Below are positions 52,952-59,341 of a DNA stretch of 64,000 nucleotides, in pieces. The stretch is taken from contig NZ_CP168493.1 of assembly GCF_042945595.1 (NCBI RefSeq), forward strand, positions 3,472,001 through 3,536,000. Direction: 5' to 3'. Below the pieces are notes generated by a model that was not told where the DNA came from, made no database searches, and was given only the letters and a program-made list of their open reading frames with translations. The position numbers and the translations under genes were made by a program. Origin of the DNA: Psychrobacillus sp042945595 (GTDB taxonomy: Bacteria; Bacillota; Bacilli; Bacillales_A; Planococcaceae). Positions within the stretch are counted from its first letter, which is position 1; each line of letters starts with the position of its first letter.

Positions 52952-53557
52952 TTAAAACTTCGTTTGATACCAGTCTTTCGCTGCTTGCACTTCGTCTTGC
53001 GTTAATTGGTGACCATAAGCATGCCAAAACAACTCTACTTCTGCTCCTGCACCTTTTAACATGTCACGTAAATCCTCGGATTCCGTAACAGGACACATAA
53101 AATCGTTTTTCCCCGCTCCGATGAATATTGGAGCTCCTAAAAGTGAAGGCAATTCCACATCATGTCTTGGTACCATTGGATGATGTAAAATAGCCCCCTT
53201 CAATACATTTTCATATTCAAACAATAGATTTGCAGCAATGTTTGCACCATTAGAATACCCAATAGCCACCACATTATCTCGATCAAACTCATAGTTTTCA
53301 GCTGTTTCATCGATGAACTTTCTCAGTTCCTCTGTTCGGAACTTCAAATCCTCCATATCAAATACGCCTTCTGCGAGACGTTTAAAGAAACGTGGCATTC
53401 CATTTTCTAATACATTTCCGCGAACACTTAGAATATTTGCCGAGCTATCTATTTCTTTACCCAAACCTACTAAATCATGCTCATTTCCACCTGTACCGTG
53501 TAAAAGCAATAATGTCGGCCGCTTGGATTCAGTTCCTTTATAAAAAACATGTTTCAT
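52952..53557 (-). CDS. mhqD: Carboxylesterase MhqD-like (alpha/beta hydrolase)
   Basis: A 201-residue alpha/beta hydrolase: oxyanion loop LLLHGTGGNEHD, nucleophile GYSNGA (Ser at about 110), acid GAGKNDFMCP and catalytic His in YGHQLT. It resembles B. subtilis MhqD (YodD), part of the response to hydroquinones and catechol. The palindrome just upstream (53572-53601) matches the MhqR operator as I recall it, which supports the name. AAAGGAG precedes the ATG. Confidence 0.85.
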   Translation of the reverse strand: MKHVFYKGTESKRPTLLLLHGTGGNEHDLVGLGKEIDSSANILSVRGNVLENGMPRFFKRLAEGVFDMEDLKFRTEELRKFIDETAENYEFDRDNVVAIGYSNGANIAANLLFEYENVLKGAILHHPMVPRHDVELPSLLGAPIFIGAGKNDFMCPVTESEDLRDMLKGAGAEVELFWHAYGHQLTQDEVQAAKDWYQTKF

Positions 53558-53571
53558 GTTAAAACTCCTTT

Positions 53572-53601
53572 TATAATTATCTCGAATTTGAGATAATTAT
53601 A
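53572..53601. promoter_or_regulatory. MhqR-type operator of mhqD
   Basis: Perfect inverted repeat with 12-bp arms TATAATTATCTC / GAGATAATTATA around GAATTT. The core ATCTCGAATTTGAGAT agrees with the MhqR consensus recalled for B. subtilis (ATCTcgaattcgAGAT). TATAAT of the arm can serve as -10 box, so binding would block the promoter. Confidence 0.75.
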
Positions 53602-53633
53602 ACTTGAATCATTTTTTTGGTCAAATAAAGAGA

Positions 53634-53708
53634 TTTCCAACTAAATGATATAAAATTCTAACTAAGCACTCCGAAATTCCAATTAAAGCTCACATTTTTC
53701 CAACTAAC
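53634..53708. repeat. Intergenic 21-bp-period array C2 (core TTCCAACTAA)
   Basis: Four copies start at 53637, 53658, 53679 and 53700 (CCAACTA, CTAACTA, CCAATTA, CCAACTA), exactly 21 bp apart. It has the same core as array C1, 17 kb away, and lies between the mhqD promoter and the IS-split terminator. Confidence 0.9.
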
Positions 53709-53720
53709 CAGCATTTTCTA

Positions 53721-53744
53721 CAAAAAAAGCCGCTCCGTAAGTCA
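53721..53744 (-). terminator. Distal half of a terminator split by the IS
   Basis: On the minus strand ACGGAGCGGC followed by seven T. The other arm (GCTGTTCCGT) lies at 55241-55250 beyond the IS. With the IS removed, the arms form a hairpin with G-T pairs that ends the efflux gene at 55256. Confidence 0.75.
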
Positions 53745-53796
53745 CTCTGAACTGAGCCCTAATTAATGGACAGATTAATAAAAACGACTTTGCAGT

Positions 53797-54678
53797 CTAG
53801 GCGGCGATTAGATGACTTCGGTATTGAGCCGGAGTCATCTTTTTTAAATTCCATTGTTTGCGTGTTGTATTGTAATGCTCCATGTACTCATCTACCATTT
53901 GCTTTAATTCAAATAAGTTGTGCGCTTCCTGATAATCCACTTCATCTTTAAAATGCCCAAAGAAAGATTCCATTGGGGCGTTATCTAAGCAGTTTCCTCT
54001 CCGTGACATAGATTGAAGTAAACCCATTTTCTTTACACGTTTTTGATACTCCGGGTGCGTGTAATGGACACCTTGATCGGAATGAATCATGACTTCTGGA
54101 TGAAGGTTTCCTTCTAATGCTTCTTCTAATTTTTCTAATGTCCGATAAACAATTCTCATTTTTAAGCTTGTCGATAGTTCATAGGCGACGATTTCACGTG
54201 TTGCAACATCTTTTACGCAAGATAAGTACGCCGTTTGACTATTACGGTATTGTAAATAAGTGATATCTGTTAAAAATACTTTGCCCGGTTCATCTTGATC
54301 AAATGCTCGATTTAAGTGATTAGGGACCATACGGTGCGCTTGCGTCGCTTTCGCAATATGTTTATATGGATTCGCACGACGTACTTTCGCAAAGAAATTA
54401 AACTTCCTCATTAGGCGAAGAATCTTTTTGTGATTCATTGGTGTCACTAATAATTCTTCTGATGCCATGTAAAGTCCTCGATAACCAATTTTCCCTTTAA
54501 AAGCATCGTAAATGCATTTTAATAATACATAGTCTTGATAGTCTTGTTCTTCACGAATCGAATGCTTCTCTGAATTTTGAAGCCAGGCGTAGTAGCCACT
54601 TCGACTCACATCAGTTAATTCACAAAGATAACGTGTCATGTTCTTTAGTTGATATTTTCGAATGACTTCGTTGATCAC
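53797..54678 (-). CDS. IS3-family transposase OrfB (DDE integrase)
   Basis: A 293-residue rve-type integrase: N-terminal HTH_21 region (SRSGYYAWLQ, GYRGLYMASEELL), then catalytic Asp in LTDITYLQY, Asp in MIHSDQGVHY and Glu in NAPMESFFGHFKDE, with the usual D-D-35-E spacing. The GTG used as start overlaps the orfA stop (GTGA), but the main product is probably the OrfAB fusion of about 442 residues made by -1 frameshifting. Confidence 0.92.
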   Translation of the reverse strand: MINEVIRKYQLKNMTRYLCELTDVSRSGYYAWLQNSEKHSIREEQDYQDYVLLKCIYDAFKGKIGYRGLYMASEELLVTPMNHKKILRLMRKFNFFAKVRRANPYKHIAKATQAHRMVPNHLNRAFDQDEPGKVFLTDITYLQYRNSQTAYLSCVKDVATREIVAYELSTSLKMRIVYRTLEKLEEALEGNLHPEVMIHSDQGVHYTHPEYQKRVKKMGLLQSMSRRGNCLDNAPMESFFGHFKDEVDYQEAHNLFELKQMVDEYMEHYNTTRKQWNLKKMTPAQYRSHLIAA

Positions 54679-55124
54679 TGCGTATTTTTCATGGGGTGCC
54701 AGAACTGTTTCTTCGCCTGCCTCTCGAGTTCCTCTAGCTTTTTTAGTAATTCTAATTCAGCTTCTAAATACTTAATACGTGCTTCTGCCTTTTCTAATTT
54801 TTTCTCAGCTGATACATCCTTTGTAGAAGGGCGACCTGTGCTACCTTTTCCGCGACGTTCTTCTAAAAAGCCTTGTTCACCGTAGGTGTTATACGTATTT
54901 CTCCATCGGCTTAATGACCATTTGGCTTTTTTGACTCCAATAGTTTCTAAATCAAATCCATTTTCGATAAAGATTTGAGAAGGTCCTTTACCAGCCAAAT
55001 TTTCTTGAACGGCACGAATTTTAAATTCAGATTTATATTGAATGGCGCGATCTGATACGGATACGATATTTGGGTTTGATTCTAGTTGTCTTCTTTGATG
55101 TTCATTGAAAAGTATTTTACTCAT
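54675..55124 (-). CDS. IS3-family transposase OrfA (HTH/leucine zipper)
   Basis: A 149-residue DNA-binding subunit: an HTH region (KIRAVQENLAGKGPSQIFIENG), a second helix-turn-helix (KAKWSLSRWRNTYNTYGEQG) and a C-terminal leucine-zipper-like coil (EKLEKAEARIKYLEAELELL). It recognises the IS ends. The A-AAA-AAG heptamer (54738-54744) is in frame for a -1 shift; the shifted frame runs without stops into orfB. Confidence 0.92.
   Translation of the reverse strand: MSKILFNEHQRRQLESNPNIVSVSDRAIQYKSEFKIRAVQENLAGKGPSQIFIENGFDLETIGVKKAKWSLSRWRNTYNTYGEQGFLEERRGKGSTGRPSTKDVSAEKKLEKAEARIKYLEAELELLKKLEELERQAKKQFWHPMKNTQ
54738..54744 (-). promoter_or_regulatory. -1 ribosomal frameshift heptamer A-AAA-AAG
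   Basis: Codons CTA-AAA-AAG of orfA place the heptamer in the X-XXY-YYZ register. OrfB lies in the -1 frame and the fused frame is open. Confidence 0.8.
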
Positions 55125-55179
55125 TAAAAAATCTCCCGTTCCAAGTTGTTATTTTCTAGTATAACGGGTTTTTAAACAG

Positions 55180-55229
55180 AAAAACCCCGAATAGGGTCAC
55201 TTTTTTTAAAGTGTCCACTATTCGGGGTT
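55180..55229 (-). terminator. Terminator within the IS end
   Basis: Arms AACCCCGAATAG (55183-55194 and complement 55218-55229) continue inward through GG-CACTTT pairs with one mismatch and one bulge; T-run TTTTTC on the minus strand. It stops transcription entering from the efflux gene before it reaches orfA. Confidence 0.8.
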
Positions 55230-55255
55230 CAGTTCACTCTACGGAACAGCTCTTC

Positions 55256-56431
55256 TTATACCACTATCTTCTTCGTACCCTTCCACAAAATCGATCCGAT
55301 CATTGTAATAAGTAGCACAATCAATCCTAATACAAATGGATAAATAATATGCACATCATATAATAACCCTGCAAGTAATGGCCCCAACACATTTCCAATA
55401 CTCATATACGCATTATTCATTCCCATTGCAAAGCCTTGCTCTTGACCTGCTAACTTCGAGATTAATGTCGTAAGTACTGGCCGCAAAATAGAAGTAGAGA
55501 GGAAAATAATCATTGTAATTACAAAGAAAAACGCATAACTGGAAGCTACGATGGACAAGAAAAATCCTAAAGCGGTGATGCCTAAGAATATTTTCAATAC
55601 GTTTGCCTCACCAAACCGGCGTACGATCTTATCGACAGCAAACAACTGAACTATTACACTGACAATCCCCGTCGCTGTTACCATCCATGCAATATCTTGT
55701 GGAGACGCACCAAATTCATTGTCTACAAAAAGACCAAGAACAGATTCATACGCCATCAAACCAAAGCTCATTACAAGTGTAATAACAAGTGGAATAAAAT
55801 AAGGCTTTTTAAACGATTGAACAATCTCTTTTACCATAGGCTCTGGTTTAGTTTCTGGTGTACCAACATCTTCTGGTTTGCTTTCTTTCAGTACAAACAT
55901 CGAAAAGATAACCGCCAAAACTCCAACAACTGCAGAAATAAGAAGCGGCATTTTTAAACCGAAATCTGCTAAAAATCCACCGATCCCAGGTCCAATCACA
56001 ATACCAAGTGACATAGACGCTGAAATAAAGCTATTCCCTTTTGCACGTTGATCCATGGTTGTAATATCCGCTACATATGCAAAGATTGCCGGAATTAATA
56101 AAGCAGCTCCCACTCCACCGATCACACGAGATACATATAAAATACCAACCGAATCAGACAGATAAAAAACAAACATAGATAATGCTAAACCGCTTAAACC
56201 TGCGATTATCATTATTCTTCTTCCATATTGATCTGCCCATTTCCCTGCAATTGGAGACATAATAAGCTGTGCTCCTGCAAAAATGGCAATCATAAGGCCA
56301 GCCGCAGTTCCACCTTGTCCAATCGACTTTAAATAAGAAGGCAGTATGGGAATGATAATCCCAAAACTTGCTACTGCAATAAACATATTTATCATTAATA
56401 CAAATAATTTCTTTCGTTGATCTTTTGTCAT
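55256..56431 (-). CDS. Multidrug efflux MFS transporter (Bmr/NorA-like)
   Basis: A 391-residue, 12-segment drug:proton antiporter of the DHA1 group. Motif A GKWADQYGRRIMI and the antiporter motif C GIVIGPGIGGFLADF are present, and EQGFAMGMNNAYMSIGNVLGP matches Bmr. I start it at 56431 (MTKDQRKKL) behind AGTAGG; the longer frame to 56518 runs through the promoter/operator region. A palindrome overlapping the promoter suggests drug-responsive control. Its terminator has been split by the IS. Confidence 0.9.
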   Translation of the reverse strand: MTKDQRKKLFVLMINMFIAVASFGIIIPILPSYLKSIGQGGTAAGLMIAIFAGAQLIMSPIAGKWADQYGRRIMIIAGLSGLALSMFVFYLSDSVGILYVSRVIGGVGAALLIPAIFAYVADITTMDQRAKGNSFISASMSLGIVIGPGIGGFLADFGLKMPLLISAVVGVLAVIFSMFVLKESKPEDVGTPETKPEPMVKEIVQSFKKPYFIPLVITLVMSFGLMAYESVLGLFVDNEFGASPQDIAWMVTATGIVSVIVQLFAVDKIVRRFGEANVLKIFLGITALGFFLSIVASSYAFFFVITMIIFLSTSILRPVLTTLISKLAGQEQGFAMGMNNAYMSIGNVLGPLLAGLLYDVHIIYPFVLGLIVLLITMIGSILWKGTKKIVV

Positions 56432-56462
56432 TAAATACCTACTTTCATCCAAAAAACTACAC

Positions 56463-56494
56463 ACTTGCAAAAGAGTAACATGCTTTTCTACTCT
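56463..56494 (-). promoter_or_regulatory. Promoter with overlapping palindrome upstream of efflux gene
   Basis: On the minus strand TTGATA, 17 bp, TACTCT; the palindrome AAGAGTA-N11-TACTCTT covers spacer start and -10 box. Approximate coordinates. The regulator is not in the window. Confidence 0.5.
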
Positions 56495-56594
56495 TATCAA
56501 CAGTGCAACTACTGACAAATCTCATTTACCTTGAATATTGGAAGTATTAATTATAGCGAAAGGTGAGACACTTCTATAAAAAGGGGGGGTTGAA

Positions 56595-57287
56595 CTGTTT
56601 GAAGTCGTAGTAAGAACAATTTGTTCATTCATCGTATTATTACTATTCACTCGAATTCTTGGAAAGAGCCAATTAAGTCAGCTAACCTATTTTAATTACG
56701 TCACAGGTATTACAATTGGTTCGATTGCCGCAAACACCGTTCTTGAAAAACACATTCCACTGCATGAAGGCTTGATAAGCCTAGCTGTTTGGACTGGATT
56801 GGCTATTTTGGTTAGTTTTTGGAGCTTAAAATCGGCAAAAGCTCGAGTTATATTAGACGGAGAACCGACGATTGTGATAAAAAAGGGGCATATATTAGAA
56901 GAAGCTATGCGAGCTTTAAGAATAAATATGGACGACTTAAGTATGCTTTTACGAACAAAAAATGTGTTTTCTACAAAAGATGTGGACTATGCCATTCTTG
57001 AACCAAATGGAGAACTAAGCATTTTATTGAAACCTTCTATACAGACAGTTACGAAAAAGGATTTAAACATTGCCAGCTCTCCATCTTTATACATGCCCTC
57101 TGAAATTATCGTGGATGGTAGTATCGTTGAAAAAAATATAACAGAACTTGGACTTAGCTATGAATGGTTATATGCACAGCTCCATCAAGCGAACGTTGCG
57201 TCGATTAAAGAAGTATTTTACGCAGAAGTTCAAAGTGACGGTACTTTGTATATAGATAGAAGAGACGATTATAAAGCAAAACCATAA
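56595..57287 (+). CDS. DUF421-family membrane protein (YetF/YdfR-like), non-canonical start
   Basis: A protein of about 230 residues. Three N-terminal membrane segments (VVRTICSFIVLLLFTRILGK, YFNYVTGITIGSIAANT and a following one) precede the DUF421 cytoplasmic domain (VILDGEPTIVIKKGHILEE, VDYAILEPNGELSILLK). The homologous frame reaches back to 56589 but contains no ATG, GTG or TTG before 56772. The best start is CTG 56595, 5 nt behind a run of seven G. Starting at 56772 would lose two membrane segments. Function unknown; sporulation and spore-envelope links exist for YetF. Confidence 0.8.
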   Translation: MFEVVVRTICSFIVLLLFTRILGKSQLSQLTYFNYVTGITIGSIAANTVLEKHIPLHEGLISLAVWTGLAILVSFWSLKSAKARVILDGEPTIVIKKGHILEEAMRALRINMDDLSMLLRTKNVFSTKDVDYAILEPNGELSILLKPSIQTVTKKDLNIASSPSLYMPSEIIVDGSIVEKNITELGLSYEWLYAQLHQANVASIKEVFYAEVQSDGTLYIDRRDDYKAKP

Positions 57288-57338
57288 AAGAACCGATGTA
57301 ATGAGGAAGAGTTCTCCCTTTACATCGGTTCTTTTTAC
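57286..57338 (+). terminator. DUF421 gene terminator
   Basis: AAAAGAACCGATGTAA / TTTACATCGGTTCTTTTT stem with a loop of about 17 nt; it reaches the stop of the convergent DUF3221-like gene. Confidence 0.85.
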
Positions 57339-57709
57339 TCATTTAACTTCTCAACTGTTTTTGCAGATCCTTGCGCTGGAAATGACTCATCCAGTGCTTC
57401 ATAGCCTACTTTCACTTCATCATAGAGTTTCAGCTGATTTCGCTGATCCATCGTCAATGAAAACCATGTTGCATCTTTACCAGTATCCATTGCTTCTTCG
57501 ACAGAGAGGTTTCTTGCTTCCTCTTCCGATAAATCACTCACGACCAGAATACTGTTGTCCTTCATTTCCACAATAATGCCTGTTCTGTATCCAGTCGGTT
57601 GAGGCTGGGTTGGATTGTTTTCGAAAAATTGCATCACAAAATAAAAGGTAGCTCCGATCGCAATAAGTATAACTGCTAAGATGATGAAAACAGTATATTT
57701 TCCTTTCAA
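57335..57709 (-). CDS. DUF3221-like membrane-anchored protein
   Basis: A 124-residue protein with one N-terminal membrane anchor (about 5-29), a PTQPQPTG linker and a small outside domain, GIIVEMKDNSILVVSDLSEEEA... KLYDEVKVGYEALDESFPAQG. This is the DUF3221 pattern of Bacillus YobA-like proteins. Function unknown. It lies 12 bp behind the next gene on the same strand. Confidence 0.75.
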   Translation of the reverse strand: MKGKYTVFIILAVILIAIGATFYFVMQFFENNPTQPQPTGYRTGIIVEMKDNSILVVSDLSEEEARNLSVEEAMDTGKDATWFSLTMDQRNQLKLYDEVKVGYEALDESFPAQGSAKTVEKLNE

Positions 57710-57721
57710 AGAAAGACCTCC

Positions 57722-58195
57722 TTACTTTTTCCCAACTAGGCGGAAGCCTTCTTCTAAAAGATAAGATTTCGCTTCTTCATAAGATCCAAAGCTTTCCTCT
57801 AAGTTATAGCCATGATAAATATTCCAAAGTGTATCTTCTTGTAATAGTGTTAGCTTCGAATCTTCTTTGTTTTTCCACTCTTCTTCTACTTCTTCATCCG
57901 AAAGTTCTTCTTCCTCGGTAGATAAATAAGCAATAGATTCTTTAATTAGTTTTCTTAACTCGTCTACAGAAGCTTCACGAATATTCAATAGTCCTTTATC
58001 ATTGGCTTCTTCATATTGTGGAAGATCTCCTACGTATACAAACCCATTTCCATTTGGATGAAGATGATAAATGACCGTCGTTTTTTCATATAAGCTCGCT
58101 TCATAATGGTAATTTACTCGTTTCATTGATACTTCTTTTCGAGTTAGCTCAGTAAATTCTTGGATAATGGCTTCTTTTTCTTCAAATGTTAGCAT
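57722..58195 (-). CDS. Acidic cytoplasmic protein, unknown function
   Basis: A 157-residue protein rich in Glu (runs TEEEELSDEEVEEEW at about 92-106). It has no signal or membrane segment. The N-terminal half looks beta-rich (ASLYEKTTVIYHLHPNGNGFVYVGDL), the C-terminal helical (GSYEEAKSYLLEEGFRLV). No family recognised. It is in one strand-run with the DUF3221-like gene and downstream of the 30-residue membrane gene. Confidence 0.7.
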   Translation of the reverse strand: MLTFEEKEAIIQEFTELTRKEVSMKRVNYHYEASLYEKTTVIYHLHPNGNGFVYVGDLPQYEEANDKGLLNIREASVDELRKLIKESIAYLSTEEEELSDEEVEEEWKNKEDSKLTLLQEDTLWNIYHGYNLEESFGSYEEAKSYLLEEGFRLVGKK

Positions 58196-58245
58196 GTGAT
58201 TCCTCTTTCTCTTCGTTTTTTCATTTTTCTAGTATACCATACTCT

Positions 58246-58338
58246 CTATCCTCTTCGCGTCAACCATTCTGCAACGAGGACGAAACAAATGACTACTGCA
58301 ATCGCAACTGCAAAAAACCAATCAGGCAAACTACTCAC
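58246..58338 (-). CDS. 30-residue single-pass membrane microprotein
   Basis: GTG at 58338 opens a 30-codon frame, SSLPDWFFAVAIAVVICFVL followed by VAEWLTRRG: a hydrophobic helix (about 6-23) with a positively charged C-terminus. Its GGAGG site (58346-58350) is inside the last codons of the dipeptidase gene, only 7 nt from the GTG, and the two genes are 2 bp apart, so translation should be coupled. Too short for family assignment. Confidence 0.65.
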   Translation of the reverse strand: MSSLPDWFFAVAIAVVICFVLVAEWLTRRG

Positions 58339-58340
58339 TA

Positions 58341-59285
58341 TTATTCCTCCTTGCTAATCTGTTTCACAAATCTCCCAAAGTTTTGAGAAGTAAATCCTTC
58401 AACTTCTTTAGTAGAATAACTATTCAATAATTGCTCCACTAAATTCTGTGTTTTGGAGGCATCTTCAAGTCCTAAAACAAATTCACCGATTCCGTCAAAG
58501 TCTGAACCCAATCCTATCAAATGTTTCCCCCCAAGAGAAGCAATGTGATCCACATGCTTCACTAAGTCTTGTATCTCTACAGGCTTTTTAGAATTGTTAA
58601 TAAACTGTGGATAATACACAACGTGAATGGGAGAATTTCTATCAATTAATGCTTTTAGTTGATCGTCCGTCAAATTTCTAACCGAATCACATATCGCTCG
58701 AACATTTGAGTGACTTGCCATTTGCCACTTTGCTTTCGGTAATACATCCCAAAATGATTTTTCACTCAAATGGGAAACGTCAATAATAATATTTTGTTCG
58801 TTTAATAAAGATACTACCTCTTCTCCAAAGGGTGTTAATCCAGTTCCCGAATTCACCGATGCACCATCCGCGACCTCGTTAGCACCATTCCATGTAAGAC
58901 CAACTAATTTAACTCCGTGGGACAATAATAGCTTTAACTTTTGTATATCTCCATCGATCATGTCAAGACCTTCTAATGATAGTACCGCTCCAATTTGACC
59001 TTTTTCTAGTTTTTCTAGCTGCTCCCACTTGTAAATTGCAACTACATTCTCCTGATTTCCAACAATTTCTGTGTAAAAAAATTCAATTTGACGAATTGCT
59101 TCCATAAATTGTTTCTCTTTTGGAAACCCTTCCGATACAAATACCGCAAATACTTGAAGCGTTACTTCTCCAGCTTCTAATGCTTTTTTGTTTGCTTGTA
59201 GCAAGGGAGAACCTTCAAAAGGGATTGGATTTTCAGTCCTAGCTAATTTAAATAACACATCACAATGCAAATCGTATATTTTCAC
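58341..59285 (-). CDS. Membrane dipeptidase (peptidase M19 family)
   Basis: A 314-residue zinc dipeptidase of the renal dipeptidase type. Metal ligands are in YDLHCDVLFK (His-x-Asp), the bridging Glu in LSLEGLDMI, and the His residues in DVSHLSEKSFWDV and MASHSN; Asp in GLGSDFDGIG. It would cleave dipeptides, including D-residue ones from wall turnover. Its location next to ddh suggests a loose cell-wall context. Confidence 0.93.
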   Translation of the reverse strand: MKIYDLHCDVLFKLARTENPIPFEGSPLLQANKKALEAGEVTLQVFAVFVSEGFPKEKQFMEAIRQIEFFYTEIVGNQENVVAIYKWEQLEKLEKGQIGAVLSLEGLDMIDGDIQKLKLLLSHGVKLVGLTWNGANEVADGASVNSGTGLTPFGEEVVSLLNEQNIIIDVSHLSEKSFWDVLPKAKWQMASHSNVRAICDSVRNLTDDQLKALIDRNSPIHVVYYPQFINNSKKPVEIQDLVKHVDHIASLGGKHLIGLGSDFDGIGEFVLGLEDASKTQNLVEQLLNSYSTKEVEGFTSQNFGRFVKQISKEE

Positions 59286-59298
59286 ATTCTTCTCCCCC

Positions 59299-59340
59299 TA
59301 AAGAAAAACCGGCACTCTTCAAAGAGGCACCGGTTTTATT
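59299..59340 (-). terminator. ddh terminator
   Basis: AAAACCGG / CCGGTTTT outer stem with GTGCCTCTTTGAAGAGTGC-type inner pairs; T-runs both sides. Confidence 0.85.
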
Positions 59341-59341
59341 T

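Larger units (their letters stand above)
53748..55236 (-). mobile_element. IS3-family (IS150-like) insertion sequence, complete
   Basis: A 1489-bp element. Terminal inverted repeats begin TGAACTGA; the first roughly 30 bp of the two ends agree at about two thirds of positions, including a shared TGGACA block. It is flanked by a 3-bp direct repeat CTC (53745-53747 and 55237-55239). Two overlapping frames on the minus strand encode OrfA and OrfB, with a slippery heptamer at 54738-54744. All parts look intact, so it may be active. Confidence 0.92.

Noticed and set aside
52760..53005. 81-codon frame through array D encoding heptapeptide repeats (FRPILGL, IRPILLC and similar)
   Set aside because: The repeats arise because the array pitch (21 bp) equals seven codons; no ribosome binding site fits, it overlaps the MMPL stop and terminator, and arrays A and B do not keep a reading frame.
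56772..57287. DUF421 protein starting at TTG 56772
   Set aside because: No ribosome binding site, and two membrane segments typical of the family lie upstream in the same open frame.
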